Shown: piece after piece, positions 9,333 through 18,752 of the stretch
Layout: every line of letters starts with the position of its first letter
How positions within the stretch are numbered: position 1 is the stretch's first letter
Source of the DNA: Tunturiibacter empetritectus
Lineage (GTDB): Bacteria; Acidobacteriota; Terriglobia; Terriglobales; Acidobacteriaceae
Assembly (NCBI RefSeq): GCF_014201375.1
Contig: NZ_JACHDZ010000004.1
Location: 124,001 to 188,000, forward strand
Length of the DNA stretch: 64,000 bases
Direction: 5' to 3'
Notes under the pieces: model-generated
The model's input: the letters and a program-made list of their open reading frames with translations, nothing else
The model's database searches: none
What the model was told of the DNA's origin: nothing
Position numbers and translations under genes: made by a program

Positions 9333-10250
9333 TCAACCCTTCTGCTTCTTAGCTGTAGTAATCACCACCACGCTGATCAAAACAAACGCACTCCCCAAAA
9401 CAGTCCGCAGCCCAAGCCCTTCGCCACCCACAAAATATCCCAGCACCACCGCCACCACCGGATTCACATACGCATACGTCCCCACCTTCGTAGGCGACTC
9501 ATGATGAATCAGCCACACATAAGCCGTAAACCCAATAATGGACCCCGCAACAATCAGGTACACCAAAGCGAACCAGGCCCCACGCGAAACACTTCCCGGA
9601 TGAAACCTGCGAAACTCGCCCGCACCAGCCGCCACCACCGCAAGCAGCAATCCGCCGGTCAGCATCTGCGCACCCGAGCTCATTACCTTCGACTCCGGCA
9701 GCGGCAGCACACGCGACAGCACCGAAGCCGCCGCCCAGCTCAGCGATCCCACAATCAACGCTACCGCGCCGGTCGTCTCAATTGCCGCCCCACCCAGGTT
9801 CAGCGAGTGGCTCATCAAAACCGCCACCCCGCCAATCCCGATCAGTAACGCAAACGCCAGCCGAACCGTAAGCCTCTGCGTCCGCAAAAAAATAATCTCC
9901 GCCAGCGCCATGAACACGGGAATCGTCGCCATCATCACTGCGGCAATCCCTGAAGCCACACGCTGCTCCGCCCAAAACAACAATCCGTAGTCGCACACGA
10001 AGATCAGCAGAGCGATTAGCGATATCGACCCCCACTGCCTCCTGTCGGGCAGGCTCTCCCCCTTTGCAAGCATCCATCCAAAGAGCACAAGCCCCGCAAC
10101 CACAAACCGCATCGCCGCACAGAGAAAAGGCGGTATCTCATGCACCCCCACGCGAATCGCAAGAAACGTCGATCCCCAGACAAAATAGATAATCGCGAAA
10201 GCCAACAAGGTCTTCCACGCAGGACGATCAGTCACGGCTTCCATTGCCAA
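9333..10250 (-). CDS. EamA/DMT-family membrane transporter (YedA/RhaT-like)
   Basis: The 305-residue protein has about ten predicted transmembrane segments in two homologous halves, starting with WKTLLAFAIIYFVWGSTF and with the second half beginning near ETTGAVALIVGSLSWA. WGSTFLAIR and the conserved Tyr-Val-Asn-Pro-Val motif (AYVNPVVAVVLGY) are hallmarks of the drug/metabolite transporter family. Relatives export amino acids or other metabolites. It is divergent from the ABC exporter cluster, and the 173-nt gap probably contains promoters for both. Confidence 0.88.
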   Translation of the reverse strand: MAMEAVTDRPAWKTLLAFAIIYFVWGSTFLAIRVGVHEIPPFLCAAMRFVVAGLVLFGWMLAKGESLPDRRQWGSISLIALLIFVCDYGLLFWAEQRVASGIAAVMMATIPVFMALAEIIFLRTQRLTVRLAFALLIGIGGVAVLMSHSLNLGGAAIETTGAVALIVGSLSWAAASVLSRVLPLPESKVMSSGAQMLTGGLLLAVVAAGAGEFRRFHPGSVSRGAWFALVYLIVAGSIIGFTAYVWLIHHESPTKVGTYAYVNPVVAVVLGYFVGGEGLGLRTVLGSAFVLISVVVITTAKKQKG

Positions 10251-10328
10251 TTTCTACCACGCAGCCACGCCTAAAACTGTCACTAATCTTCTGGCAATCG
10301 TTCATCCGCCCTTTTGTGACGCAAAGCA

Positions 10329-10340
10329 TGACATCTGTCA
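10329..10340. promoter_or_regulatory. Candidate operator TGACA-TC-TGTCA
   Basis: A perfect five-base inverted repeat with a two-base spacer (TGACATCTGTCA) lies 83 nt upstream of the ABC ATPase start, in the gap between it and the divergent DMT gene. Half-sites of this size suit a dimeric NarL-type response regulator, and such a regulator is encoded at the end of the same cluster. Binding is inferred only. Confidence 0.35.
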
Positions 10341-10423
10341 CCTCCAACTCCTGACGTCCCACACTACTGTTGCCGCGCAATCCATCGCATCATCGTCCAG
10401 TAATCCAACACAGGAGACCGATC

Positions 10424-11368
10424 ATGCCGCTGACCGCAATCGCCTACGAGACCGAAGTCCAGTCCACCAACGGACCTCAAATCGCGTCGAAACAGTCCAT
10501 CGCCAGCCTCACCGGCGTCACCAAACGTTACGGCAACGCCCTCGCGCTCGACCGCCTCAACCTTGCCCTGCATCCTGGCGAGATCGTCGCTCTCCTCGGC
10601 CCCAACGGCGCAGGCAAATCCACCGCTATCAAACTCCTCCTCGGCCTCATCGCGCCCACCTCCGGCTCCACCCGCGTCTTCGGCAGCAACCCCCGCGAGG
10701 CCGCTACCCGCACCCGCGTCGGCGCCATGCTCCAGATCTCGCGCATCACCGAGATGCTCAAGGTCCGCGAACACCTCGACCTATTCCGCAGCTACTACCC
10801 TAACCCTCTGCCCATGCCCGATATCCTCCGCATCGCCCAACTCCAGGGCATCGAAGACCGTCTCTTCGGCCAGCTCAGCGGGGGACAGAGGCAGCGCGTC
10901 CTCTTCGCCCTCGCCCTGTGTGGCAACCCCGACCTCATCTTCCTCGACGAGCCCACCGTCGGCATGGACATCGAGGCGCGCCGCGGCCTCTGGGCAGAAA
11001 TTCGCGTCCTCGCCGCGCTCGGAAAAACTGTCCTCCTCACCACGCACTACCTCGAAGAGGCCGACGCCCTCGCCGATCGCATCATTGTCATCAACAAAGG
11101 CCGCGTCATCTGCGAAGGCACACCCGCGGAGATCAAACACAACAGCGGCGGTCGCAGAATCCGCTGCTGCACAACCCTTTCCAGCGAACTACTGCAATCT
11201 CTTCCCACCGTAACCAGCGTCGAGCGCAACGGAGAAGCGACCATCGTCACCGCAGTCAACGCAGAAAACGTAGTCCGCGAGATGCTTCGGCGTGACGAAA
11301 CTCTCAGCGGCCTCGAGATCGCAAGCCCGGCCCTCGAAGATGCCTTCCTCGCACTTACCAAGGCCTGA
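10424..11368 (+). CDS. ABC exporter ATP-binding protein, YvfR/DrrA-like
   Basis: The start is fixed by AGGAG at 10412-10416, seven nt before ATG. The 314-residue product has Walker A GPNGAGKS, signature LSGGQRQR, Walker B LIFLDEPTVGMD and H-loop LTTHYLEEAD, followed by a roughly 80-residue C-terminal domain typical of ABC-2 exporters. It pairs with the permease encoded 44 nt downstream. The order ATPase, permease, VOC protein, sensor kinase, response regulator resembles Bacillus yvfRSTU-like modules, which export an antimicrobial or lipid-active compound under control of the linked two-component system. Confidence 0.9.
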   Translation: MPLTAIAYETEVQSTNGPQIASKQSIASLTGVTKRYGNALALDRLNLALHPGEIVALLGPNGAGKSTAIKLLLGLIAPTSGSTRVFGSNPREAATRTRVGAMLQISRITEMLKVREHLDLFRSYYPNPLPMPDILRIAQLQGIEDRLFGQLSGGQRQRVLFALALCGNPDLIFLDEPTVGMDIEARRGLWAEIRVLAALGKTVLLTTHYLEEADALADRIIVINKGRVICEGTPAEIKHNSGGRRIRCCTTLSSELLQSLPTVTSVERNGEATIVTAVNAENVVREMLRRDETLSGLEIASPALEDAFLALTKA

Positions 11369-11412
11369 CAATTCATGCCGACACCCGCACCCACCCAGAC
11401 AAGGAGACTCCA

Positions 11413-12201
11413 ATGTACCCCGCCGCCATCCTCCAGCCCGCCACAGCCAACGTCCCCGACATTTACCGCAAAGAAGCAAAGTACGAGTTCGTAAAACTCC
11501 TTCGCACCCGTTCCTTCTCTCTCGCAACTATCGGCTTTCCCGTCATGTTCTACATCATCTTCGGCCTCGCCAACCGTCACGCCTTCGACGGCAGCGTTCA
11601 TATGGCCAAGTACATGCTCGCCGGCTATGCCTGCTTCGGCCTCATCGGCTCAGCTCTCTTCGGCATAGGTGTAGGTCTCTCTTCCGATCTCGCCGCCGGT
11701 TGGCTCGAGCTCAAACGCGCAAGCCCCATGCCCGTCTCGGCCTATCTCTTCGCCAAGTGCGCCGCCGCAGTTGCCTTCGGCCTCATCATCGTCACTATCC
11801 TCTCCCTCATCGGCATCGCCTTCGGAAACGTCCACCTCTCCCCGACAGAGCTCGCCGAGATGCTCGGCATGACGATGTGCGGCTCCATCAGCTTTGCCAG
11901 CATGGGACTCCTCCTCGCCCTTATCGTTCCCGCAAACGCCGCCCCCGGCATCATCAACCTCATCTATCTCCCTATGTCCTTCCTCAGCGGCCTCTGGATT
12001 CCAATCAAGTTCATGCCCCACTGGCTGCAGGGCATCGCGCCTCTTCTGCCTACCTATCACCTCTCTCAGCTCATGCTCAGCATCTTCCACTACAACGACA
12101 CCATGTCCCTCATCACTCACTGGAACGCCCTCATCGGCTTCACCTTGTTGATGCTCGGAATCAGCCGTCTCCTCTTCCATCGAAAAGAGCAGAACGCATA
12201 A
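11413..12201 (+). CDS. ABC-2 type exporter permease
   Basis: The 262-residue membrane protein has about six predicted segments, starting after a cytoplasmic N-terminus with the hydrophobic run around SLATIGFPVMFYIIFGLA and including the conserved permease end region FLSGLWIPIKFMPHWLQ. AAGWLELKRASPMP is the typical ABC-2 coupling loop. AAGGAGAC lies just before the ATG. It should form a homodimeric membrane domain for the ATPase encoded directly upstream. Substrate is unknown; relatives export antibiotics, peptides or lipids. Confidence 0.88.
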   Translation: MYPAAILQPATANVPDIYRKEAKYEFVKLLRTRSFSLATIGFPVMFYIIFGLANRHAFDGSVHMAKYMLAGYACFGLIGSALFGIGVGLSSDLAAGWLELKRASPMPVSAYLFAKCAAAVAFGLIIVTILSLIGIAFGNVHLSPTELAEMLGMTMCGSISFASMGLLLALIVPANAAPGIINLIYLPMSFLSGLWIPIKFMPHWLQGIAPLLPTYHLSQLMLSIFHYNDTMSLITHWNALIGFTLLMLGISRLLFHRKEQNA

Positions 12202-12248
12202 CCAGCAACGCGGTACACTTTCCGCATCAGACGAGAAGGGCACCCCCG

Positions 12249-12605
12249 ATGATCTTTGGCGCACACGTAGTCGTATACAGCACCGATGCATCCGCCGACC
12301 GCGCCTTCCTGCGCGACATCCTCAGGCTCGCCTCCGTGGACGCCGGCCACGGATGGCTGATCTTCGCGCTACCTCCCTCAGAGATCGCCGTCCATCCAGC
12401 CGAAGCGAATGACCGGCACGAACTCTATTTCATGTGCAACGATCTCAGTGCGGAGATCTCGGCACTCGGAAAAAAAGCTGTAAAGTGTTCGCCGGTGCAG
12501 GAAGAGAGATGGGGTTCGATTGTCAGAGTTCAACTTCCCGGCGGAGGCCAGGTCGGCCTATACCAGCCGAAGCACCCAACAGCCTCCAGCGATCTTTCCG
12601 ACTGA
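12249..12605 (+). CDS. Small VOC-like protein in the exporter operon
   Basis: The 118-residue product has the VOC pattern: an initial strand FGAHVVVYS, a helix with DRAFLRDIL, a strand IFALPPSEIAVHP with a histidine ligand candidate, HELYFMCNDL and the C-terminal VQLPGGGQVGLYQP strand. It lies 47 nt after the permease gene. Some VOC proteins act as drug-binding immunity factors, so it could sequester or sense the compound exported by the transporter; this is inferred from position. Confidence 0.75.
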   Translation: MIFGAHVVVYSTDASADRAFLRDILRLASVDAGHGWLIFALPPSEIAVHPAEANDRHELYFMCNDLSAEISALGKKAVKCSPVQEERWGSIVRVQLPGGGQVGLYQPKHPTASSDLSD

Positions 12606-12775
12606 CACGTGACGGCAATTCAAGCCATCGAAACCGACAGACCAAGATGAGCGAAAGACCACAAAGACCAACCGACTCCGGGATTCAAACGGCTCCTCTT
12701 CTTTCGCAAAGAACGGAGCGAATAAACCGGACAGGCGAAAAACCACAGCGGCGTAGACTTGCTCTGGAGCAATCC

Positions 12776-13945
12776 ATGACCGGCAACGACAACATCTCGA
12801 GCGCGCGCGAAAGCAAATGGCCATGGATTTGGCTGGCCTACACTGGCTTTCTCTTCATCGACCCCATCCTGGAGCCGAACCGGCATATCTGGCTCGGCAC
12901 CATCGCAGTCTTCATCACCTTTCTTGCGCTCTTCTTCGGCTACGTTCGCGCAACGGACGAAGGCCGCCCACTCCGTTTCTGGATGATCGGCGCCACCTTT
13001 CTCCTTGGCCTCGTTACCTTCCCATGGAACTCCGGCGCCATAACGTTCTTCGTCTACGTCGCCGGATTCCTGCCCTTCAGCATCCAATCGAAGAACCGCG
13101 TTCTCGCTCTCTTCTTCGCTGAGTCTCTCGCCATCCTCGGCGAAGCGTATCTCTTCCGCGCACCGGGACCATTACACATCGGATGGCCGAACGCCATCAT
13201 CGGAATCTTCCTCCTCATCATCATTGGAGGCGGCAACATCTTCTTCGCCGAGCAGAAACGAGCGGAATGCAAACTGCGCGTGGCCCAGGAAGAAAACCTA
13301 GCCCTAGCTGCCGTAGCCGAACGCGAACGCATCGCCCGCGATCTCCACGACGTTCTTGGCCATACCCTCTCCGTCATCGTCCTCAAGGCAGAGCTCGCCG
13401 GCCGACTCGTCGAGAGCGACCCACAACGCGCAGCCCGCGAAATCGCCGACGTAGAAAGCACTGCGCGAACCGCCCTCAGCGAAGTTCGAGAGGCCATCGG
13501 CGGCTATCGCTCCCAGGGCCTCACATCCGAAATGGAGCGAGCCCGCAAGACCCTGCAATCCGCTGGCGTAGCCCTCTCCTGCGAATCCCCCGTCCCTCAA
13601 CTCAACGCCTCGGAGGAGACCGTCCTCTGTCTCACCATGCGCGAAGCCATCACCAACATCGTGCGACACGCCAAAGCCACGCAATGTCGCGTACGTTTCG
13701 CTCGATCCGAAGACGGCTATCACTCTCTTCTCATCACCGACGACGGCGCACAGCCCAAAATCAGAGAAGGGAACGGACTACGGGGCATGCGTGAGCGTAT
13801 CCAGTCTCTCGGCGGCCGCCTCACCATCACAAACAGTCCAGGAGTTACCATCCTCATCGAGCTTCCTCATATTCCCAATGCACAGAACGATCCAACACTG
13901 TCGACAGACTCGAGCGAAATCAAAGCTCCCTTCGTGACCACATGA
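12776..13945 (+). CDS. Sensor histidine kinase, NarX/DesK (HisKA_3) family
   Basis: The 389-residue kinase has about five or six N-terminal transmembrane segments (residues about 15-160), an HisKA_3 dimerisation helix with RIARDLHDVLGHTLS and the phospho-accepting His191, and an HATPase_c domain with the N-box REAITNIVRHAKA and the G-box GNGLRGMRERI. There is no large periplasmic loop, so it likely senses a membrane or intramembrane signal, as LiaS- and DesK-like kinases do. GGAG precedes the ATG. An upstream in-frame extension to 12434 overlaps the VOC gene and lacks homology, so I reject it. The stop overlaps the regulator start by four nt. Confidence 0.9.
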   Translation: MTGNDNISSARESKWPWIWLAYTGFLFIDPILEPNRHIWLGTIAVFITFLALFFGYVRATDEGRPLRFWMIGATFLLGLVTFPWNSGAITFFVYVAGFLPFSIQSKNRVLALFFAESLAILGEAYLFRAPGPLHIGWPNAIIGIFLLIIIGGGNIFFAEQKRAECKLRVAQEENLALAAVAERERIARDLHDVLGHTLSVIVLKAELAGRLVESDPQRAAREIADVESTARTALSEVREAIGGYRSQGLTSEMERARKTLQSAGVALSCESPVPQLNASEETVLCLTMREAITNIVRHAKATQCRVRFARSEDGYHSLLITDDGAQPKIREGNGLRGMRERIQSLGGRLTITNSPGVTILIELPHIPNAQNDPTLSTDSSEIKAPFVTT

Positions 13946-14556
13946 GCACCGCCATCCGCGTCATCCTCGCCGAAGATCAAGCCATGGTGTTGGGCGCTCT
14001 CTCCGCGCTCCTCGAGCTCGAAGCAGACATCTCCGTCGTAGCCACCACCGCCAACGGCCGCGACGCCTTCGAAGCCGTAGGCCGCATGAAACCCGACGTT
14101 CTCGTCACCGATATCGAGATGCCTCACATGACCGGCCTCGAGCTAGCCGCAAACCTGCGCACCAACCACCCCAGTGTCCGCACCATCATCCTCACCACCT
14201 TCGCCCGTCCCGGCTATTTGCGCCGAGCCCTCGACGCCGGAGCCCGCGGCTATCTCCTCAAAGACCGCCCCGCCAAAGAGCTTGCCGACGCCGTCCGCCG
14301 CGTCCATCGAGGCATGCGTGTCGTCGACCCCGCACTCGCCGCCGAAGCCTGGAACGCAGAACTCGATCCCCTCACCGACCGCGAACGCCAGATCCTCCAA
14401 CGCGCCGGCGACGGCCGCAGCAGCACCGAGATAGCCACTGAACTCCACCTCTCCGAAGGCACCGTCCGCAACTACCTCTCCGAAGCCATCGCAAAGCTGG
14501 GTGCCTCTAATCGCGTCGATGCCGCCCGCATCGCCCGCACCAAAGGCTGGTTATAA
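13942..14556 (+). CDS. NarL/LuxR-family response regulator
   Basis: The start overlaps the kinase stop as ATGA, which implies translational coupling. The 204-residue product has a receiver domain with acidic pair E11-D12, phosphoacceptor Asp57 in VTDIEMP, the Thr switch in ILTTF and Lys in LLKD. A C-terminal LuxR-type helix-turn-helix spans about residues 148-204 (LTDREREI-like start, LSEGTVRNYLSEAIAKLG). It most likely controls the exporter genes upstream; the TGACA-TC-TGTCA palindrome at 10329 is a candidate target. Confidence 0.92.
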   Translation: MSTAIRVILAEDQAMVLGALSALLELEADISVVATTANGRDAFEAVGRMKPDVLVTDIEMPHMTGLELAANLRTNHPSVRTIILTTFARPGYLRRALDAGARGYLLKDRPAKELADAVRRVHRGMRVVDPALAAEAWNAELDPLTDRERQILQRAGDGRSSTEIATELHLSEGTVRNYLSEAIAKLGASNRVDAARIARTKGWL

Positions 14557-14673
14557 CTTCTCAACACACAGGCAACCAATTCCTCAGAAGACCTTAGCAC
14601 CCTCTCCTGCATCCCACCTAGTTGAACGCATTGAAACAATGCCAAGTAAAGAGATGAAGCAAGGAGACTTTGA

Positions 14674-15324
14674 ATGAACCGCCAATCCATCCGCACCACC
14701 CTCCGCACCGTTGCCCTCTGCGGCGCAGCAGCCCTCCTCGCTACCGGCTGCAATAAAAAAGCCGACAACACTATGAACTTCACCAGCGCTATCAATAGCT
14801 ACTACTCCGCGCACCCCGCCTGCCTCTGGTCCGACCCCGTCAAATTCCCAGTGCAGGCTGACACCTCCAACAACAGCAAGACCTCCAACTACGACGCCCT
14901 CGTCGATCAGGGTCTCCTCGTCCGCACCACCGCCGAAAAGAAAGTCCTCATCATAGCCAGCAAGCAGGTCAACAACTACGACTTGTCCGACAAAGGCCGC
15001 GCCGCCTGGACCGCCGACACCACACAACCTGGCTACGGAAACTTCTGCTACGGCCACCGCAAAGTCTCCAGCATCGACAGCTCCACCCCCACCACCAGCG
15101 ACCCAGGTGCCACCACCCAGGTCAACTATCACTACACTCTCGCCGATGCACCCGCCTGGGCCACCGCCGCCGAAACTCAAAACGCCTACCCGCAACTCCA
15201 GACCGAATTGGCAGCCCCCCAAAACGCCCAAGCCACCCTCACAAACACCAGCAACGGCTGGCAGGTTTCCTCAGCCAAGCCCGCCAGCACCGCTTCGAGC
15301 AACGACGGCAAGATCGTGGAATAA
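14674..15324 (+). CDS. Hypothetical lipoprotein
   Basis: A clear type II signal peptide ends in the lipobox LATGC at residue 26, so the 216-residue product is probably anchored to a membrane from the periplasmic side. AGGAGAC precedes the ATG. The mature part begins with NSYYSAHPACLW and contains cysteines in PACLW and GNFCYGHR. DKGRAAW and CYGHR resemble segments common in small acidobacterial and proteobacterial lipoproteins of unknown role. The C-terminus is Ser/Ala-rich. No enzyme motif was recognised. A hairpin terminator follows directly. Confidence 0.72.
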   Translation: MNRQSIRTTLRTVALCGAAALLATGCNKKADNTMNFTSAINSYYSAHPACLWSDPVKFPVQADTSNNSKTSNYDALVDQGLLVRTTAEKKVLIIASKQVNNYDLSDKGRAAWTADTTQPGYGNFCYGHRKVSSIDSSTPTTSDPGATTQVNYHYTLADAPAWATAAETQNAYPQLQTELAAPQNAQATLTNTSNGWQVSSAKPASTASSNDGKIVE

Positions 15325-15333
15325 TCAAACAAA

Positions 15334-15369
15334 ATGGGCCGACGGAGAAACATCTCTTCGCCGGCCCAT
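15334..15369. terminator. Hairpin between convergent genes
   Basis: ATGGGCCG at 15334-15341 pairs with CGGCCCAT at 15362-15369, with further partial pairing inside. It lies ten nt after the lipoprotein stop and just before the stop of the convergent peptidase, and is flanked by A/T-rich bases on both sides. It can serve both strands. Confidence 0.7.
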
Positions 15370-15384
15370 CTGCATTTCCTTCCC

Positions 15385-17790
15385 TTACTGATCATCCTCC
15401 GCATCACTCGGTCCCGAGCGCATCGCCGCCATCGTCGCGGCATAAGACTTCATGTCGTACTCATGTGGCGGCACATCCCCCGCAAGATTCTTCACGAAAT
15501 AATCCCACCGCCGCCGGGTCATGTACTGACTCGCCTCGCCATACCCATGCGCGACATTTGGAATAATCAGCAAATCAAAGTCCTTGTTCGCCTTGATCAG
15601 CGCATCCACCACCAGCAGAGTGTTATTCAGCGGAACATTGTTGTCCATCGAACCATGCGCCAGCAGCAGATGCCCCTTCAGATTCTTCGCCACATACTGA
15701 TTCGCCTGGCTGTCATAGTTCGTCGTTCCGTCGGCATTCTTCACCAGCAGCCCGTTCCACTTCTCCGCCCAGTCATCCTCATAGTCCCTCTGGTCGTGGT
15801 TCCCACTCTCCGCAATCCCCACCTTGAAGAAATCGGGATAATGAAACATCGCCGCAGCCGTAGCATTTCCGCCGCCCGAGTGCCCATACATCCCCACCTT
15901 CTCAATATCGATCCACGGATACTTCGCAGCCAGCTCCTTCATTCCCGCCACCTGGTCCGGAATCGTATTGTCCCCCAGGTCGCCGAAGTAAAACTCATGA
16001 AACGCCTTCGACCGAAACGGCGTTCCCATCCCATCGATGCACACGACAACAAACCCGAGCTCCGCCAGCGACTGCCAATCTCGATGTGCCGCCGAAAACC
16101 CGCGTCCACCACATGATCCCGTCTGCGGCCCCGGATAAACACTATTCACAATCGGATACTTCTTCGACGCGTCGAAGTTAGTCGGCTTGAACATGTAACC
16201 GTACAAGTCCGTCTTCCCATCCCGCGCCTTCACCACAATCGGCACCGGTGGAATCCATCCATAAGCCACCAGCTTCGAAACATCCTGCTTCGCCACCTCG
16301 ACTACAATCTTGCCACTCACATCCCGCACCACCGCCGTCTGTGGCTCGGTCGCGGTCGAGTACACATCGACAAAGTACCTCCCATCCTGCGACACCGTCA
16401 CCGCATGATCTGCATTCTCCGGCGTCAGCAGCTTCATATCCTTCCCATCAAACTTCACGCTGTAAAAGTGCGAAAAATAGGGGTCGCGCCCGGGCTCCTT
16501 GCCCACCCCAAGAAAATAAATCGTGCGCGTCTTCTCATCCACGTGCAGCACCTGGGTCACATTCCCATCGCCACGCGTGATCTTATTCTTCAAATTTCCT
16601 GTCGTGGCATCGTACAAATACATCTGCCCCCAGCCGTCTCGCTCGCTGAACCACAACAGCTCGTTCGTCTTCGAAAGATACTTCCAGTTCACCTTGTCAT
16701 TGCCGCTCTCGAAGAACTTCGCCGCCGTCTCGCCCATCACATCCAGCACTTCACCAGTCGAAGCATCCGCGATCCTCATCCACTCCTGCTTGTGATCCCG
16801 CGACGTCGAAACAAACGCCAATGTCTTACCATCTGCGCTCCACTGCACATCGTCCCACCCACTTCCACCACGACAACTCACGTCATCGCACAGAGTAGAC
16901 CGGTGCTGATCCGGCTGCATCTTCAATCGAATCACCTTCGCCGCCTCTCCATTACGCGGCACATCGATGATCACGCGCTCGATCATCGTCACATCCTTGT
17001 CGCCCACCAGCGGATACTTCCACGCCTTCAACTCCGGATGACCATTTGTCACCGGAACCAAATACATCTCACCCGTCTTCCTCTGGTCCTGCTGAAACGT
17101 AGCAACCTTCTTCCCATCGGGCGACCACACCAGGATCGCGTTATCACTCGTCGTCCAACCGGCGTTATCGGTCGCGTACCCATAGTCCTTCACTCCATCG
17201 GTGGTCAGCTGAGTCTCCTTCCCCGTAGCCACATCGCGCACCCAAAGATTCCAGTCGCGGACAAAGGCTTCCTTCGTCTTATCCGGTGCAAGAACTCCGT
17301 GAATCTTGTTTGCCGCCTGCTCTCCGCCAGCCGCGATAACCTCTGTGCAAACGCCCGCGCCGCTCAGGTCACAACGAAACTTCCGCGAACCACTCCCCAC
17401 GACAACCGTCTTGTCTCCATTTGAAAACTCAGTCTCGGAGATCATCAGATGCCACGCATCCGCCTTCATCTTGCCGCCTGTCGCACTCGTCAGCGCCGCA
17501 GCCAGCTTCGCCTGATCGAACGCAGGCGTCTTCGTCCCCTTCACAGGATCGACCACGATAAACGTGATCCCCTCCGGCCCATTGTCGCGATACCAGAACC
17601 GCCCGTCCGCCATCCATGTCAGCCGCGCCACGCCGTGATACACCAGCGAGTTCACGTTATATCCCATAAACTTCTCCGCCCGAGCGTAGTCCTCGGTCGT
17701 AAGCTGCCTCCCCTGCGCCACTCCACTCACGGTGAAACAGTACCCCACCACAATTCCAGCGACAGCCAATAAATGCTTCTCAAAAAACAT
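15385..17790 (-). CDS. Dipeptidyl peptidase IV-type serine peptidase (family S9)
   Basis: The 801-residue protein has an N-terminal signal or membrane anchor, a beta-propeller region (about residues 60-520) and a C-terminal alpha/beta-hydrolase domain. The nucleophile elbow GHSGGG is near residue 637, followed by the acid in GSMDNNVP and the catalytic His in PNVAHGYGE. GMGTPFRSKAFHEFYFGDLGD is the typical DPP IV block just before the active site. Such enzymes remove N-terminal X-Pro or X-Ala dipeptides outside the cytoplasm and serve peptide scavenging. No partner gene is adjacent. Confidence 0.92.
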   Translation of the reverse strand: MFFEKHLLAVAGIVVGYCFTVSGVAQGRQLTTEDYARAEKFMGYNVNSLVYHGVARLTWMADGRFWYRDNGPEGITFIVVDPVKGTKTPAFDQAKLAAALTSATGGKMKADAWHLMISETEFSNGDKTVVVGSGSRKFRCDLSGAGVCTEVIAAGGEQAANKIHGVLAPDKTKEAFVRDWNLWVRDVATGKETQLTTDGVKDYGYATDNAGWTTSDNAILVWSPDGKKVATFQQDQRKTGEMYLVPVTNGHPELKAWKYPLVGDKDVTMIERVIIDVPRNGEAAKVIRLKMQPDQHRSTLCDDVSCRGGSGWDDVQWSADGKTLAFVSTSRDHKQEWMRIADASTGEVLDVMGETAAKFFESGNDKVNWKYLSKTNELLWFSERDGWGQMYLYDATTGNLKNKITRGDGNVTQVLHVDEKTRTIYFLGVGKEPGRDPYFSHFYSVKFDGKDMKLLTPENADHAVTVSQDGRYFVDVYSTATEPQTAVVRDVSGKIVVEVAKQDVSKLVAYGWIPPVPIVVKARDGKTDLYGYMFKPTNFDASKKYPIVNSVYPGPQTGSCGGRGFSAAHRDWQSLAELGFVVVCIDGMGTPFRSKAFHEFYFGDLGDNTIPDQVAGMKELAAKYPWIDIEKVGMYGHSGGGNATAAAMFHYPDFFKVGIAESGNHDQRDYEDDWAEKWNGLLVKNADGTTNYDSQANQYVAKNLKGHLLLAHGSMDNNVPLNNTLLVVDALIKANKDFDLLIIPNVAHGYGEASQYMTRRRWDYFVKNLAGDVPPHEYDMKSYAATMAAMRSGPSDAEDDQ

Positions 17791-17897
17791 ACTTCAGGCC
17801 TCCGGGCGTTCACACCCTTCAAAGTGTGCGAATGACGCTTAGTCTACAGTTCCTGTGCCCTCCGGTGATATATGAAATCGCGCAATGAAGACCCCCT

Positions 17898-17980
17898 GCA
17901 TTGCAGCTGCAGTTGTCCTTGACTTTGCCTTTCTGGTTGTCATCCCCGAAGGGGATCTGCGGTTGCAGTTGCCTCTGCAT
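17898..17980 (-). repeat. Short interspersed repeat, GCAGATCCC..GGGATGACAAC family, copy 2
   Basis: On the minus strand the segment reads GCAACTGCAACCGCAGATCC, CTTCG, GGGATGACAACCAGAAAGG, then GCAAAGTCAAGGACAACTGC. Copies at 1371 and 37731 share the GCAGATCCC-loop-GGGATGACAA core, and the 37731 copy also shares the flanking GGACAGGCAACTGCA. It fills the gap between the peptidase start and the methyltransferase stop. Confidence 0.65.
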
Positions 17981-17987
17981 CCCAATC

Positions 17988-18728
17988 TCACCCCCCACGC
18001 ACACGCCACAACACCTGCCGCAAGATCCCCATCCACACCGGCACATCACCCGCAGTCACACCCATCCGCAAAACCAGCCGCCGAATCTGCGCCTCATCGC
18101 AGTTCGCGGGATGCCGCTTCGTATATCCAGTTGTCTCCAGCACCTCGGTCAAAAGCGCCATCAGCCGCTCCATCTCGCCCACGTTAGCCGCCTCAACCGC
18201 CCCTCCCCCAGCAACCGAACCCTTCCCCCGCACCAACTCATACAAGCAAACCGCCACCGCCTGCCCAAGATTCATCGAAGGATGCCGAATCTCCTTCTGC
18301 TCCTCCATCGGAATGGTCAGCAGCCAATTACAGTGGCTCAGTTCCTCATTGCTAAGCCCCGTCTTCTCCGAGCCGAACAGCACCGCGACCCGTCCCCCAC
18401 CCGCCAACGCCGAGCCAATCTTCTCCCCAGCATCAGCTAGCGCATGCAAAGGATGCTGCAGTGCCCGCTCCCCCACCGCCGTCGTTCCCACCACCACCGT
18501 GCAATCCGCAACCGCCTCGGCAACGCTGACAAACACAGTGGCCCCTGCCAGCACCATAGACGCATCCACCGCCGATCGCGCCGTCTCAAACGGCACCGCG
18601 TACTCATTCACAATCCGTAGATGACGAAAGCCAAAGTCGTGCATCGCCCTCGCCACCGCTCCGATGTTGTTCGGATTACGCGCCCGTACCAGCACCACAA
18701 CCACTCGGTCCCGCTGTTCACCTATCAT
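17988..18728 (-). CDS. trmJ: SpoU-type tRNA 2'-O-methyltransferase, TrmJ-like
   Basis: The 246-residue product fits TrmJ: VVLVRARNPNNIGAVARAM near the N-terminus, then the SPOUT knot motifs VLFGSEKTGLSNEEL and MNLGQAVAVCLYEL. TrmJ methylates the 2'-OH of residue 32 in several tRNAs using S-adenosylmethionine. The length matches the family. The C-terminal 60 residues form the helical extension seen in TrmJ. It stands alone in its orientation between a terminator and a repeat. The symbol reflects family membership; a broader TrmH-type role cannot be excluded. Confidence 0.82.
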   Translation of the reverse strand: MIGEQRDRVVVVLVRARNPNNIGAVARAMHDFGFRHLRIVNEYAVPFETARSAVDASMVLAGATVFVSVAEAVADCTVVVGTTAVGERALQHPLHALADAGEKIGSALAGGGRVAVLFGSEKTGLSNEELSHCNWLLTIPMEEQKEIRHPSMNLGQAVAVCLYELVRGKGSVAGGGAVEAANVGEMERLMALLTEVLETTGYTKRHPANCDEAQIRRLVLRMGVTAGDVPVWMGILRQVLWRVRGG

Positions 18729-18752
18729 CCTTAAGATTCTAGGCGCACAAAA

